The notes: generated by a model from the letters alone, not told the origin. 64,000 bases of DNA from Ostreococcus mediterraneus (GCA_012295225.1 WMKK01000001.1:737451-801450), one strand, 5' to 3'; counted from the stretch's first letter, positions 1 through 10,833 are shown. Numbers and translations: made by a program.

Positions 1-2
1 GG

Positions 3-806
3 GATGAGGTGCGGGTGGCGTACGTGCTCGTCGTCGATGCGATAAATTTTTGTTTTTGGCCCGATCACGTCGATGTGGGCGAGGATGGGGGGCGTCTGGA
101 GTATGAGCACGTGGCGGGTGGCGTGCGACGCGCGGCGACTGCGAATGCCAAGGCGTTGGACGCGAGGACGTTGGCGTCGATGGAGGTTGGGGACTTGCAG
201 CGCATGTTGGAATGGCCGCGACCGCTGCCGAATGAAGAAGAACGCGTGCGGTTGTTGCGAGAGGTTGGCGCTGGGTTGATTGAGCACTTTGACGGGAGCG
301 CGTTGAAACTGGTCGCCGAAGCTCGAGGCTCCGCGGCGCGATTGGTGGATTTAGTGCTCAGGTACTTTCCAGGGTTTCGTGATTGCGCGGTGTATAAGGG
401 TCGACAAGTGCACTTTTATAAGCGCGCGCAAATATTTGTCGGCGACGTGTGGGGAGCTTTTCAGGGCGAAGGCATCGGGCGCTTTGACGACATTTGTAGT
501 AGCTTGACAATGTTTGCAGATTACCGAGTGCCTGTTGTCTTGCGCGAACTGGGCATCTTGAAATACAGCGAGGAGTTGGTGAATGATATACGAGCGGAGA
601 AAATTATCATGCCAAATAGCGAGCAAGAGATTGAAATTCGAGCGTGTACGGTGGAGGCGGTGGAACGCATAAAAGACCGCCTCGCCGCACGCGACGGACT
701 CGTCGTGAGTTCGGTTGTCATCGATTGGATGCTGTGGGAGCTCGGTGAAAAGAAGCGATATAGCTCACACGAACCCCATCATCGAACTTTGACAATTTTC
801 TATTAG
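3..806 (+). CDS. QNG1: Queuosine 5'-phosphate N-glycosylase/hydrolase (Q salvage, DUF2419), 5' partial
   Basis: The frame is open to the left edge with no ATG start, so the 5' end lies outside the window; 267 residues are present. The family (C9orf64/QNG1) releases queuine base from queuosine 5'-phosphate so that it can be re-inserted at tRNA position 34. Seen here: an N-terminal DAINFCFWP segment, a central VYKGRQVHFYKRAQIFVGD block and the family-like C terminus HHRTLTIFY. The family is usually 330-350 residues, so roughly 70-80 residues are missing. The assignment rests on these blocks; the catalytic residues were not checked one by one. Its probable role is salvage of queuine taken from bacteria or food, since eukaryotes do not make it. 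Confidence 0.85.
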   Translation, partial: DEVRVAYVLVVDAINFCFWPDHVDVGEDGGRLEYEHVAGGVRRAATANAKALDARTLASMEVGDLQRMLEWPRPLPNEEERVRLLREVGAGLIEHFDGSALKLVAEARGSAARLVDLVLRYFPGFRDCAVYKGRQVHFYKRAQIFVGDVWGAFQGEGIGRFDDICSSLTMFADYRVPVVLRELGILKYSEELVNDIRAEKIIMPNSEQEIEIRACTVEAVERIKDRLAARDGLVVSSVVIDWMLWELGEKKRYSSHEPHHRTLTIFY

Positions 807-989
807 CGGTAGGTTGTAGTACTAGTAGCTTTAGACACATGAAACGAAACTTGAACAACAAGGACCAGTTATTTTTAGTTGCGACCGCGCCACACGACCG
901 CGCTCACTAGCTCACTATACGCCACGCGTGTAAGACCCTCAAATTTCATTCACTCAAACAGAACACTGACATTTGCACACCTGGATACC

Positions 990-1436
990 ATGTGCTGCTG
1001 TAATGGAACGGCGCCAGATGATGAAATCGACGAAGTTGCAAGCGTGGAAGCGGCGGCACACGAATGGACACTCCAAATGATTTCTCAATCTCTCGGCGAA
1101 GCTGCCGTGGACGTCATTCGAGACGCGCACAGAGAACGCGAAATTGTACTTGATATGCAGCACGGCGCGCGTGTGATGTCTTTAATGCGTGACATTGACG
1201 ACAGTGCAACGGTTGCTCAGGCGCTTGGATTGGAGCGAGCCGTCGAGCTGGAACACGTTCGCGCACATGCACTCGCAACGACACTCTCTGCCGACGCGCG
1301 TGCTAGAGCGGGCGAGGAAAATTTAGCAAGCACCATTCGTTCCATCGACATCGCACGCCGGAGGGCCCGAGAACTCGACAGTGCGCGCACGCAGTGGGCG
1401 CTCCAAGTAGAAGAAGTCAACGGCGCAGAGAGTTAA
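990..1436 (+). CDS. Small hypothetical helical protein (148 aa)
   Basis: Not recognised. The first in-frame ATG gives 148 residues, starting with a MCCCNG cysteine cluster and followed by an almost wholly alpha-helical, Ala/Glu/Arg-rich sequence. Heptad-like spacing suggests a coiled coil (about residues 25-145). There are no membrane segments. It lies between the Q-salvage gene and NRDE2 on the same strand, 48 bases before the NRDE2 ATG, so the two need very short UTRs. An ACTGAC branch-like motif at 965-970 followed by a CAG at 1014-1016 could mark an intron acceptor, in which case the true N terminus would differ; I found no convincing upstream exon. Function unknown. Confidence 0.5.
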   Translation: MCCCNGTAPDDEIDEVASVEAAAHEWTLQMISQSLGEAAVDVIRDAHREREIVLDMQHGARVMSLMRDIDDSATVAQALGLERAVELEHVRAHALATTLSADARARAGEENLASTIRSIDIARRRARELDSARTQWALQVEEVNGAES

Positions 1437-1484
1437 AAGGTCACTTTGCGGCGCCCGGTGTTTACGGCGACACAAACGTCAAAG

Positions 1485-4400
1485 ATGACCTCGTCATCAC
1501 ACCGTTCGCTGTTTCCGATCGCCGGTGAAGCAAGCGATGGCGACGGTGACGACAGGGCGGCTGGAGAAGAAAAATGGTTGAAGCTTTCTTCGCACCGCGC
1601 TGACACACCAGTAGACGCGACGGACGCTCAACGCCGTCGACGTGGGCGCGAGACTTCTTCTTCAACATCCCCGAGTGCATCTCGTTCGTCGTCTCCCTCG
1701 CGGCAAGGACGCGAGCGGCATGACGGTAAGAAAAAGTCAAAGTCATCCTCGCGCGGAAAGCATAAGAAGCGAAAGACATCTGAAGCAGAGAAAATCGCAC
1801 GAGCAGAAGAACGCATGGGAGCAACGGTAAAAGATCGCAGAGTTGGAGATGGTCAAATGTGGGAACCGTCTGCTAGAAGTATGGCGACGACGCGTTCGTA
1901 CCAGGATTCAAGGGGTGACCGGGACAATTTGGCGTACGGCGTGCTTGCCAGAGGTGATGCGGTGAAATTCAAACGAGTGGATGATCGTGCTCGAGCCTGG
2001 TACGAGCGTGCGGCTAAAGTGCGATCGAGTGCATTTTATGGTTTGAGTTTGGTTGGAAAGAAAGCAAAGGAGCTCGAAGTCGCGAAGAAGGAGCGTTACT
2101 TTAGCGGCGTGGCGTCGATGCGAGCGCGCGATAGGCGCATGCCTAAGTTGAGGAAACCCGCGCTCATAAAGCGTGAAGAGAAGGATTCAAATAGTGAATT
2201 TGTAGCGTTGCGCCACAGGGTATCATCGAACGTTGGGAATGGTGATGGTGCGGCACCCGTTGAGGATGATGGTATGGAAAGCGTAAATGCGTATTTGATG
2301 CGTCGTACCAAAATGTTCAATCAAGCTGCGCGCGAAAGCCCACACGATGTGAAGGTTTGGATTGATTTCGCGCAATTTCAGGATCAATTTCTGGCGCTTA
2401 CGAATAAACGTGCAGAAGCAGCACAGCTAATTGAGAAAAAGATCACAATACTTGAGCAAGCACTGCGACATCATCCAAACAATGAGACGTTACTGCTTAT
2501 GTTGATGTCTGAAACTGAAAAGATAGAAGAGAGTTCGGCGGTGCTATCACAATGGAATCGTATATGCGAGCGCAATTATCATAACCCCGAGATTTGGCAC
2601 GCATTTATTCGGTACCGAAAGCGTGACTTCAATACATTCAGTGTGTCGCAGATTAGAGGAGAGTACGACAGAGCGTTGCGTTCGCTTGCTGCAGCACGAC
2701 GATTAGTCAAAGATGATCTCCACGAATCGGAGTTTGCTATCATAGATTTCATCGTAGAAGCATGTCGATTTGACATNCAGTGCGGATCCACTGAGCGTGC
2801 GGTCGCTAGGTTACAGGCTGCTGTTGAGTTTGGTTGCTTCTCTCCCACTGGAGTTTCAGAGGCCGAGCTTTTGGATTCATTCGAGACGTTTTGGGAATGC
2901 GGAGAACCGCGCGTCGGTGAGGAAAACGCAAAAGGGTGGTCGCACTGGTTTGATGCAAATGCGGCGCTTAAATCAAAGCTCGAACTACAAGCTCGACACG
3001 CGAATCAACCTTCAACTGATGTTCCTCCACCGCCACCACCGCCACCAACGTTAGCGCGTGAGGAGGTTGTTCTCGGCGGTGGCTGGGAAGATTTCGACAA
3101 AAACGCGGACATTGAAAAGTATGAAGAAAATGAGGACGAAAATGATGACAGCGTAGTTGACGAAGATGCGGATGATGTAGAACCAGATGCGGTGGCTATT
3201 GCTCGGTTGGAAGAACAACTTGAGGCTGCAGAGGATCGCGAAGTTGATGATGATATTATTAATCGATGGATCGCAAAAGAGTCAGAACGCGATAAAAACT
3301 GGTTGCCAATTCGATTAATGGATGCGGACGAGCCGGATGACGATGTTGGTACGATTGGAATCATTGACTTTGACGAGATAAAAAATGGTTTGTCCGTATT
3401 CACATCGCCAGCGGCTCAAGTTCGGTTGTGTAAACATGTTTTAAGATTGCTGGCTCAAGCAGAAGATTTCGAACCTGATGCGAAAAACAACGAGTTTGGC
3501 AAACATATCGATTATATCGAAAACGTGGAAGCGACGCGTCAACCATATTCACATTTGGCAAAGGCGTTTACAAAGTTTGAAATGTCGAAAGAGAGCGAGG
3601 CTGATGTTGCGGTTGCGTCTGAAAATGTTTGGTTATTCCAGATGGAGGGGATTGAGAATGCCTGGGATACAAACGAACCTACTCGCATCACATTCATTAG
3701 GAACATGCGCCGTGCTTTCGCTTCACGCTTCCCTCAAGAGGTGTTTTTCACGAATTTATTAAAGCCAAATGCAGAGCAAGTGAAGCACCTTCTCTCTGGC
3801 GCGCACGGAAACTCACTGGAATTGTGGGCGAATCTCGCAGTGATGGAAGGACAAGGACATCACAAATCCCTGTCTCGTAAAATATTCACTCGTGCCTTCG
3901 CATCTGCACCTTCACTTGGCGTCTTTTTTGGACAAAGTGTGTCTCATTTGGCTTGGTTGTGGGTTTCACAAGAATTGCGAGAGGATCCTCTCGACTCAAA
4001 GAATCACGCCAAGTCGGTGCTGTGCTCACTTGCTCATATGAGCTTGGGTAAACTCGTGCAACCTGACACGTGGACTGATGACAAGCAATCATTACGTCAG
4101 GTGAAAACTGCGTTCGAGCAGATGGCAGGTCGTGCGTTACTTGGTGGTGGTGTATTGTCGGCGCCAAATTTACCTTCAAAAGATTCGTCACTTTATGGAT
4201 TACAAAGTCACGGCGTGGCGCTATTGCGATGCTATGACACGTTTCTTAATTTGACGGGAGACGCCGATGATGTGATTGATGTCATACTTAACGACGCTGG
4301 TCTAGAGACACAGAGACGTATGATAAACGCTCCACATTGGCACGAGTTGCATTGCGTTTACATTTCAAAAGTCTCAGGTCATCGTAAGCGTTCAAGCATC

Positions 4401-4898
4401 GAGCGCGCTCTGCGCGTATTTCCAATATCACCTGTGTTACTACTGGAAATGTGCGCGTTGGAATATGAAGTACAGGGTAAGCAACGAATGCGCCGCTACT
4501 TGGATTTAGCACTCGAGAGTACGCCGTCGGCTTTGTTGGTGTTTTGTTCGCTTGGACTAGAAGTCTCAAAGCCGCTCGCATCCAACCCTCGTGCTATATC
4601 AGTTTTCGAGCGTGCATTGGATAGATCGGCTCCAACTTCACACACTCCACTTTTATGGCTGATTTACATGCGAGCATACGTCATGTCTGGTCGCATGTCA
4701 AACGCAAAGACTGTATTTTTGCGCGCAGTCAACGCGGTGCCGTGGAGCAAATCCGTGTGGCTTTATGGTCTATCGCACATTCGGCATGTTTTTACGGCTA
4801 ATGAGCGCTCGGCTCTCATCGATGTCATGCGCGAAAAAGAAATCACTATTCGAACAGACATGTACGAGATCTTGCTCGAATCCGCCGTCGATGCGTAA
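1485..4898 (+). CDS. NRDE2: NRDE2 homologue (nuclear RNA-silencing/exosome factor)
   Basis: 1137 residues from the ATG at 1485; the frame is open slightly further 5' but without another ATG. The N-terminal 130 residues are Ser/Arg/Lys-rich and nuclear-like. The diagnostic NRDE-2 block (RTKMFNQAARESPHDVKVW) sits near residues 272-290, followed by many HAT/TPR-like helical repeats to the C terminus. A proline run near residue 513 and an acidic stretch (about 545-570) interrupt the repeats. NRDE2 family proteins act in the nucleus in RNA surveillance, and in animals bind the exosome helicase MTR4. One ambiguous base at 2777 makes one residue unknown (near residue 431). No introns are needed. Confidence 0.85.
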   Translation: MTSSSHRSLFPIAGEASDGDGDDRAAGEEKWLKLSSHRADTPVDATDAQRRRRGRETSSSTSPSASRSSSPSRQGRERHDGKKKSKSSSRGKHKKRKTSEAEKIARAEERMGATVKDRRVGDGQMWEPSARSMATTRSYQDSRGDRDNLAYGVLARGDAVKFKRVDDRARAWYERAAKVRSSAFYGLSLVGKKAKELEVAKKERYFSGVASMRARDRRMPKLRKPALIKREEKDSNSEFVALRHRVSSNVGNGDGAAPVEDDGMESVNAYLMRRTKMFNQAARESPHDVKVWIDFAQFQDQFLALTNKRAEAAQLIEKKITILEQALRHHPNNETLLLMLMSETEKIEESSAVLSQWNRICERNYHNPEIWHAFIRYRKRDFNTFSVSQIRGEYDRALRSLAAARRLVKDDLHESEFAIIDFIVEACRFDXQCGSTERAVARLQAAVEFGCFSPTGVSEAELLDSFETFWECGEPRVGEENAKGWSHWFDANAALKSKLELQARHANQPSTDVPPPPPPPPTLAREEVVLGGGWEDFDKNADIEKYEENEDENDDSVVDEDADDVEPDAVAIARLEEQLEAAEDREVDDDIINRWIAKESERDKNWLPIRLMDADEPDDDVGTIGIIDFDEIKNGLSVFTSPAAQVRLCKHVLRLLAQAEDFEPDAKNNEFGKHIDYIENVEATRQPYSHLAKAFTKFEMSKESEADVAVASENVWLFQMEGIENAWDTNEPTRITFIRNMRRAFASRFPQEVFFTNLLKPNAEQVKHLLSGAHGNSLELWANLAVMEGQGHHKSLSRKIFTRAFASAPSLGVFFGQSVSHLAWLWVSQELREDPLDSKNHAKSVLCSLAHMSLGKLVQPDTWTDDKQSLRQVKTAFEQMAGRALLGGGVLSAPNLPSKDSSLYGLQSHGVALLRCYDTFLNLTGDADDVIDVILNDAGLETQRRMINAPHWHELHCVYISKVSGHRKRSSIERALRVFPISPVLLLEMCALEYEVQGKQRMRRYLDLALESTPSALLVFCSLGLEVSKPLASNPRAISVFERALDRSAPTSHTPLLWLIYMRAYVMSGRMSNAKTVFLRAVNAVPWSKSVWLYGLSHIRHVFTANERSALIDVMREKEITIRTDMYEILLESAVDA

Positions 4899-4955
4899 AG
4901 GGAGCGACTTTTTGCGCATTTCGACTGTTTTACATCCTATTGCTATATAGTTTTT

Positions 4956-6065
4956 CTAGCCGCTCTTCGCCGAAGAGCATGTGATTTTATGCCACAAATA
5001 TTTGCAGCACCAAATTGCTAAAGGAATGGACCCGACCATGATCACCCAGAACGTGTACCAGCGCATGTTGAGTGGATCGCTTGGTAATTTGAAGAGAGCG
5101 GCGGGATGTTGATTTGGCAGATAAATGTCACCATAGCCCCAAATCACGCATCCAATCGACCACGCCCAGAGCGCGAGAGCGTAATCCCATCCACTGTCAT
5201 TCGGATCTAATGACAACGCACGACTTTGTACCCACAGGTAGTACGATTGCTGCATTACGATGACGACGCTCATCACCCACCATGTGGATAAAAACGCCGA
5301 CGCCAAAGCATCCGAAACGCTCGCGTCAAAGTACATGTACTCGCACAAATCGTGTACGGCCCACGACAAAATTGCCACCGCCTGAAAGTCATTACTCAGA
5401 TTTCGCTTGTCAATCGCCCCATCTCTCTCTACCAAACGACATATCGTCATTTGCCCGAGCTCCAAAGCAATCGCGAGTGAAAAACACACCACGCTCGACC
5501 ATCGCATGATCTCATTCACACCCGTAAACTCTTGATACATCCACATCGAGTTCCCACCAACGAGCCAGAAAAACACCGCCCACGCATGCACGAAATCATG
5601 CGAAGACTTTCTCGACAACCACACGCTAAACGTAAAGAACGTCGCCGTCAACGCCCACGGAACCACCACCCACTCGCTACTTTGACTCCAACACGTATCC
5701 GTCGCGATCCACGCCAACACCGAAAAGTGATCATACGCCGTCATATCCATCGTCTGAACCGTCGTCATCGTCGCACTCGTTCCGCTCGCGAGCATCGTCG
5801 TCGGCAACAGCGCCTTCGTTTCGTCGCTCCCTTTCAGCGCACCGCCCATCGCCAACTCACCCGTCGTCGTCGTCGTCGTCGTCGTCGCGTGCTCCGACGT
5901 TACCGCCGCCGCCGCCGCGTTCCCTGTCGCCCGCGCACTCATCACGCGCGCACCACCGCACGCGCTACGTGCGTCTACCGCCTCGCGAGACGCGCGCGCG
6001 CACGCAGAGTCGCACACTGGCGCACGCGGAATGGTGTTACCGCATGCCGTGTTGGCGCCAACCAT
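4956..6065 (-). CDS. Orphan seven-transmembrane protein
   Basis: 369 residues if translation starts at the ATG at 6065; a later ATG at 5942 would give 328. The N-terminal 90 residues are Ala/Thr-rich and include a poly-Thr run from a trinucleotide repeat. Then come about seven hydrophobic segments rich in Trp, with polar motifs such as NSMWMYQEF and HDLCEYMYF, and a short basic tail. I do not recognise the family. It is not a rhodopsin: the last helix has no retinal-type lysine in the expected place. It is divergent from CCDC22, whose ATG lies 48 bases from the 6065 ATG, so the two must share a very compact promoter. Possible roles include a small-molecule membrane protein, but nothing in the sequence fixes a substrate. 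Confidence 0.6.
   Translation of the reverse strand: MVGANTACGNTIPRAPVCDSACARASREAVDARSACGGARVMSARATGNAAAAAVTSEHATTTTTTTTGELAMGGALKGSDETKALLPTTMLASGTSATMTTVQTMDMTAYDHFSVLAWIATDTCWSQSSEWVVVPWALTATFFTFSVWLSRKSSHDFVHAWAVFFWLVGGNSMWMYQEFTGVNEIMRWSSVVCFSLAIALELGQMTICRLVERDGAIDKRNLSNDFQAVAILSWAVHDLCEYMYFDASVSDALASAFLSTWWVMSVVIVMQQSYYLWVQSRALSLDPNDSGWDYALALWAWSIGCVIWGYGDIYLPNQHPAALFKLPSDPLNMRWYTFWVIMVGSIPLAIWCCKYLWHKITCSSAKSG
5862..5888. repeat. (CGT)n microsatellite in coding sequence
   Basis: About nine tandem CGT/GTC triplets. On the minus strand they encode the poly-Thr run in the N-terminal region of the seven-helix protein. Confidence 0.85.
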
Positions 6066-6113
6066 ATGCGACGCATTCGACAGTGTGTGACGCGCCGTTC
6101 GCGCACGCACGTC

Positions 6114-8009
6114 ATGGATGATGCGGATAACGTGTTGTTGTTAACGCTTAGACAAGCGCTGAACGCACCGTCTGCGACGTCAACGTCGAAAACGGTTGCG
6201 GTGCCGGCGTCTTTGGTTGATTTTGAAGAAGATGTGGATGCGCTGACGAGGGTGATTTATGCTGGATTATGTGCGATTGATTGCGAGAAATGGCAAAATT
6301 ACGTCCCTGAGGTGCTTCCGAGTGATGTAGGGGAACGATTTCGTTGCGCCGCGGCGTATGCGGAGGCGTTGAAGGCGATAGGGTACACGGAAGAGATTGG
6401 ATTTCAGGCGATTTTGTACCCGAGCGCGAGCGAGACGCGACGCGTGTTGAAGCGCGTGTTGGATGGAATTCCAAGGAGAGATGATGGATTGGCGAGCGCG
6501 AGTGGAGGTGCGGGAGCGAGCGCAGATGTTGGAGGTGAAGGCGCGGCGGCGAAGCGTGCGAAGCGTGCGATTGGGAAATCACTACGCGCGGGTAAGTCGT
6601 GGGGCAAGGCGCGCGGTTTAGCGGGATTTGCGGGCGTCGTCGGTGCGGCAAACGCAAAGAAAAAGTTAGATGAGGCCTCGAGTACGAAAGATTTCGTGAG
6701 CGCGCGTTTAGATATAGATGAAGAATACATTGGCTTTCTAAGTGCGGTGAAGCGTGGAGCGTATACGTTGCCATCAGTGATGGAATACGTCGCGAGAAGT
6801 CGTGCAGAGACGTCGCGCGATGAGGACGTGCAGCGTTTGAAGTTTGGCAGTGTAGAACGTATCGAATTCATTGGACCCGATGGCGAGCCTTTTGATTTAC
6901 GTAAACGAGGTGGCTTGAAAGGGTTGGTGGCGGAAATTTTCAGACTCGCGACGGAAGGTGGGTTTTACGCCGAGCCAAAGGCGCGCAGAGTGAAGCGCGA
7001 AATCGACGCCATAGCATCCACGGACGAAGCACAAGTTGTCGAAAAAGCGTTGGAGATTGAAACAGCTGCAGTAGAAACACTTGAAGGCCGTCTGAAAGCG
7101 CGTGAAAAAGACATTGGAGATATTCAACGTCGTATTGACGAAGCCTTATCAGCCGTGGCCGCCATGGATGATGAAATTGCAGCGTGCGCATTGAAAGTTA
7201 AAGAGGCGCTCGAATCCACTGAAAACAAGCGCGCGTTGACTGCAGAACTTGAGGCGACGTATTTATTACACAAACAAGCGGTAGGAATGGTATTAGGCAC
7301 GGACAGACCGGTTGAAGAGAGCGAAGCGGAGCTTAATAAAGTACTTACAGCCGCGAAGGAGCGCATGGATACGCTCACAGCGGAGTGGGAAGCCGCGAAA
7401 GCTCCACTTATTGAAGCAATCGAAGCGCACGCCGTTGCAGCTAAGGAGAAGCGCGAAAACACCAAGATTCAGCTCGAAGAGATCGAGAAATGGCGTTCAG
7501 AGGGCAACGAAACGAGTGCGTTGTTGCGTGTAAAGGAGCACGAACAGCGTCAGCTCTTGGAAGAATACGAGGCGGCACCAAAGAATGTCCATCGTCCGTC
7601 ATTCGTGCGTCGCGTGAACGAGATTATTAAGAACATCAAGAAGCAAGAAGTTGAGGTGCAAAAAATTGTCAATGATACTCGAGGCGTTCAATCCGATATC
7701 CAGAGTGCGGAATCTGTGTTGCAACGCACGTATACGTTGGTTGAAGAAACTCTCTTCAGAGAAGCGCGCTCGGATGATCTATGTAAGGCAGCGTACAAAC
7801 ATCTTCACGGTATGCATACTGGGTTTGCTGAATTAGTAAATAAAGTTGAAGCAACGGGCGTAGCACGACGAGCGCAGACGGATTTACAGCGCAAGCTTGG
7901 GGAAATCATGAAGCAACCGAACAACTCTGAACGCGTGGCGAGAGATTTGGCACTCATGACAGAGAAAATAAATACGTTAGAAACAGAAGTTTCGCGCTTG
8001 GGTGTTTAG
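6114..8009 (+). CDS. CCDC22: CCDC22 homologue (CCC/Commander complex subunit)
   Basis: 631 residues from the ATG at 6114, close to the human length of 627. The N terminus (MDDADNVLLLTLRQAL) and the block GYTEEIGFQAILYPSASETR match the NN-CH (calponin-homology-like) domain of CCDC22. A Gly/Ala/Lys-rich linker follows (about 125-185), then long coiled coils from about 300 to the end. These include RVNEIIKNIKKQEVEVQKI and ETLFREARSDDLCKAAYKHL, which are signature-like for the family. In animals CCDC22 pairs with CCDC93 and COMMD proteins to form CCC, which works with Retriever in endosomal recycling. The frame stays open 5' of the ATG, but that sequence is antisense to the neighbouring gene and Arg-rich, so I exclude it. 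Confidence 0.88.
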   Translation: MDDADNVLLLTLRQALNAPSATSTSKTVAVPASLVDFEEDVDALTRVIYAGLCAIDCEKWQNYVPEVLPSDVGERFRCAAAYAEALKAIGYTEEIGFQAILYPSASETRRVLKRVLDGIPRRDDGLASASGGAGASADVGGEGAAAKRAKRAIGKSLRAGKSWGKARGLAGFAGVVGAANAKKKLDEASSTKDFVSARLDIDEEYIGFLSAVKRGAYTLPSVMEYVARSRAETSRDEDVQRLKFGSVERIEFIGPDGEPFDLRKRGGLKGLVAEIFRLATEGGFYAEPKARRVKREIDAIASTDEAQVVEKALEIETAAVETLEGRLKAREKDIGDIQRRIDEALSAVAAMDDEIAACALKVKEALESTENKRALTAELEATYLLHKQAVGMVLGTDRPVEESEAELNKVLTAAKERMDTLTAEWEAAKAPLIEAIEAHAVAAKEKRENTKIQLEEIEKWRSEGNETSALLRVKEHEQRQLLEEYEAAPKNVHRPSFVRRVNEIIKNIKKQEVEVQKIVNDTRGVQSDIQSAESVLQRTYTLVEETLFREARSDDLCKAAYKHLHGMHTGFAELVNKVEATGVARRAQTDLQRKLGEIMKQPNNSERVARDLALMTEKINTLETEVSRLGV

Positions 8010-8068
8010 TTGATAACATCTAGATTTGTAAAATGTACAATTACAGTAGCTACGTAATAACACTATGC

Positions 8069-10549
8069 TCATAGAATCTGATACTGCGCGTAGAGAATGT
8101 TTCGAATGTCAAAATATTCGTTACTCAACGCGCCTTCGACAACAAGCTTTTCATCGCCATCTTTTCGAACTGTGACACGACCATTGGCACAGACGAGAAC
8201 GCCTTCGGCGAACTCTGCGGGAACACCTTCTTGCGATAGTACTTGGCGCAAATCTGACAAGCGCAAGTCGCCCAGGAAAACCGAGCCGGGCTGCGTGGAT
8301 GACTTTTTGACAAGAGCGTCCCTCGTCACGGACGTAAGCGCCATGCCATCGCCGTTGTTTGAGTTCAATGCCGACAAAGGAAGTAGCATCGGCGCACCCC
8401 CTTCTTCCAATGCTTTACCAACAATACCATTAATCCAGCCGACCTTGTACCCCGCCATATCGCGCAATTTAGCCTTCTGTACCAATGCATCAGATAATCG
8501 GATTTTGTAAGTTGCTGACGCCGACGTGCACTCAACCGTTTCTCCAGCACTTGGTGTGTCGATATCGATACCGGGCAAACTTGCCGCAAGCTGAGTCTTC
8601 AAAGCTTTAGTATCAGTGATAGAACCATGCACGAGAACAATACGTCGCGGTGAAGTTTGAGTAATGAGCGTCCGTACGCTCTTCCCGTCTGCTCTGCCTT
8701 CGAAATCAACGCTCAATATCGTCGCTCGAATATTAACTTCGCGGTTTTCAGATACCAGTTTGGTAGGAACCTCCTGAATTTCATCCTCAAGTTCTTGTAC
8801 TGATTCAGCTTGGTCTTGTTCTATCATCGGTACTTCCCTGACTGGCTCAATTGAAATCGCGCCAATCACAGACTGCGACGCCTCATGAAACTTCTCCATA
8901 CTAATTTCTTCGCCATAGTCAGTCATTGTCGGTTCCCAAACTTCATCCGCAAACATCGGCCCATAAGGCGTAGAAATTGGTGTAAAACCTTCCGTCAGAC
9001 ACGCTCGACGGCGTAAGTCGGCGTCCTGGGTTTCGCCCACAGTCGTGACACCGAAAAGTACGTCCATCGGTTCAGCCTCTTGTTCGACTGGTTTGATGTC
9101 TGCTACTTCGTCTTCAACCTCCAACATCTGTTCGTCTTTGACGGATTCTGTTTTCGCACTAGTACTGGTCTTTCGTGATTTCTCAAACTCGGCGAGTTCG
9201 TCGCCTTCCAACGGAACTCTGTGAGCAAGTTCCATCTTGACCTTCTTCGCCGACGCCTTGGTACTCATTTGGAGAACTTCTTCCGATAGCGAACCAGGCT
9301 CGGGTTGACCAGTTAAGATGACTAAGTTACTGGCGTTGTCCGCCCACTCTGCAAACAAATGTCTCGCGGGACCTGCTTCGAGGCTGCCGAAGGAAGCTAG
9401 TACAACTTTTGGACCAGCTGGAAGTGCTTTTAATTCTTCCATCGAGTGGCACAATGTCAGAAATTTCGTGTCAAACGGGTTTTCACGTTTACGCTCAAAC
9501 GCAGTAGTGACACCTTCACCCATCCACTCCAAGTGCGATTTTGCAAAGTCAATAGTGTTGTAAGCGACGTTCGTCAAGAGAATAATTTGATACGACCCGA
9601 GCTGGCGTTGAGCCCACTTTTCTTCCAACAGCAAAATCAACTCCAGAACTCTCCCAGCTGGATCGATCGGGATCAACACGTTACCGTTCTTGCGCACGCT
9701 AGACAAAATTGCTTCAGTTAATTGGGCGTCGCGGGTCGCTTTATTCGGCACTGCTCGACCGACATTACAAGCATCCGTGATGAGAAGCGCCGGCCTGTGA
9801 ATCGCATCAAACGCCGTCCCGTTCAAGTGTCTTTCTTTGCGTACATTATAATCCACCGCGTACACCACGTCTTCGGCGTCTTTACCAATCTTCCAAACCG
9901 CACCACCTAGCGTATGACCCGCGGCGTACGCCGTCACCGTGATTCCTTCGCCCTTTCCACGCAGCATGGACAATTGCATAAACTTGACTGGCACGAAAGC
10001 CGCAAACGCTGTGTCCACNTCATCCAACGAAAACGTCTCTTGGAAATCGCATTGGTCTTGACGCGTCAAAAAGTGATCATACATGTACATTTGTCCCATC
10101 TTGTGCACCGGTAAGGTGGCGTAAACCTTACAATTCATTCCCAACTTTCCAAAGGCATAGGGCAACGCGCCCAAGTGCGCAGTGTCAGGATGGGAAATTA
10201 GAACGGCGTCGATTGTCGGCGCGATCGCCGCCAGCGGCGCTAATAAATCCACATCAAACTGATCGTTCCATCCGCAATCAAGTAAAATATTGCATCCATC
10301 AATCGAGACGTGGTAACACATCGGTTGCTCACCTGAAACGCGAAAGATTCAATTCGTCAGTTTCGCAAACACTGAACACCACTACGACGACGGCCAAAAC
10401 GATGGCAATGCGCTATGTTATACGTCACACGTACCTTTCACACCATACAACGGCGTGACGAGAACCTTATTTCCGCGCTCGACGGTCTTTGCCTTGACGG
10501 ATTCTCCCTCGGCCACCGCATCGAGCGCAGTAGCATCCTCCGTCGACAT
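8069..10549 (-). CDS. CPSF2: Cleavage and polyadenylation specificity factor subunit 2 (CPSF100)
   Basis: Two exons, 10549-10435 and 10332-8069, with a 102-nt intron (donor GTACGT, branch ACTGACG, acceptor TTTCAG); the product is 792 residues. The join gives VTPLYGVKGEQPMCYHVSID, matching the canonical CPSF100 N terminus, so the exon 1 call is firm. It has a metallo-beta-lactamase/beta-CASP fold, but the metal-binding loop reads HPDTAHLGALPYAF instead of the HxHxDH of the nuclease subunit CPSF73, as expected for the non-catalytic partner. An acidic linker sits mid-protein. It acts in the nucleus in pre-mRNA 3'-end cleavage. An ambiguous base at 10019 leaves one residue near 143 unknown. It is divergent from the SEC14 gene. 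Confidence 0.9.
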
Positions 10550-10833
10550 CTTCCCTCAACGCAAATCAAACGCGATGCTGGTGCGAAGATAACAAAGATC
10601 ACGTTCGAACCACTCTCACGTTGCGGTTTGCACCTTCCGAGTGTCGTCTCACGCACTCGGAAGCCGCGCTATGACGACGCGACTCAGTACTTGGCTCCGA
10701 AGAGCGGCGCGATCACACGCGACGAACCACAATACTCGACGCACGTACGCGACGCACGCGTAGCACGAAGGACACGCTCGAAGGACACGTTCGCACACGC
10801 ATATACGCACACGTCACGCATACGTCGCACGCA
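10550..10833. promoter_or_regulatory. Shared divergent promoter region of CPSF2 and the SEC14 gene
   Basis: 284 bases between the two ATG codons, with no coding signal on either strand that I can support. It must hold both 5' UTRs and both promoters. No clear TATA or named box was recognised. Confidence 0.5.

Noticed and set aside
4956-5942. Seven-helix protein as a microbial rhodopsin or heliorhodopsin
   Set aside because: No lysine at the retinal site in the last helix and no family motifs.
5532-6113. Arg/His-rich open frame continuous with CCDC22 upstream of its ATG
   Set aside because: It is antisense to the seven-helix gene, has low-complexity composition, and CCDC22 family proteins start at the 6114 ATG.
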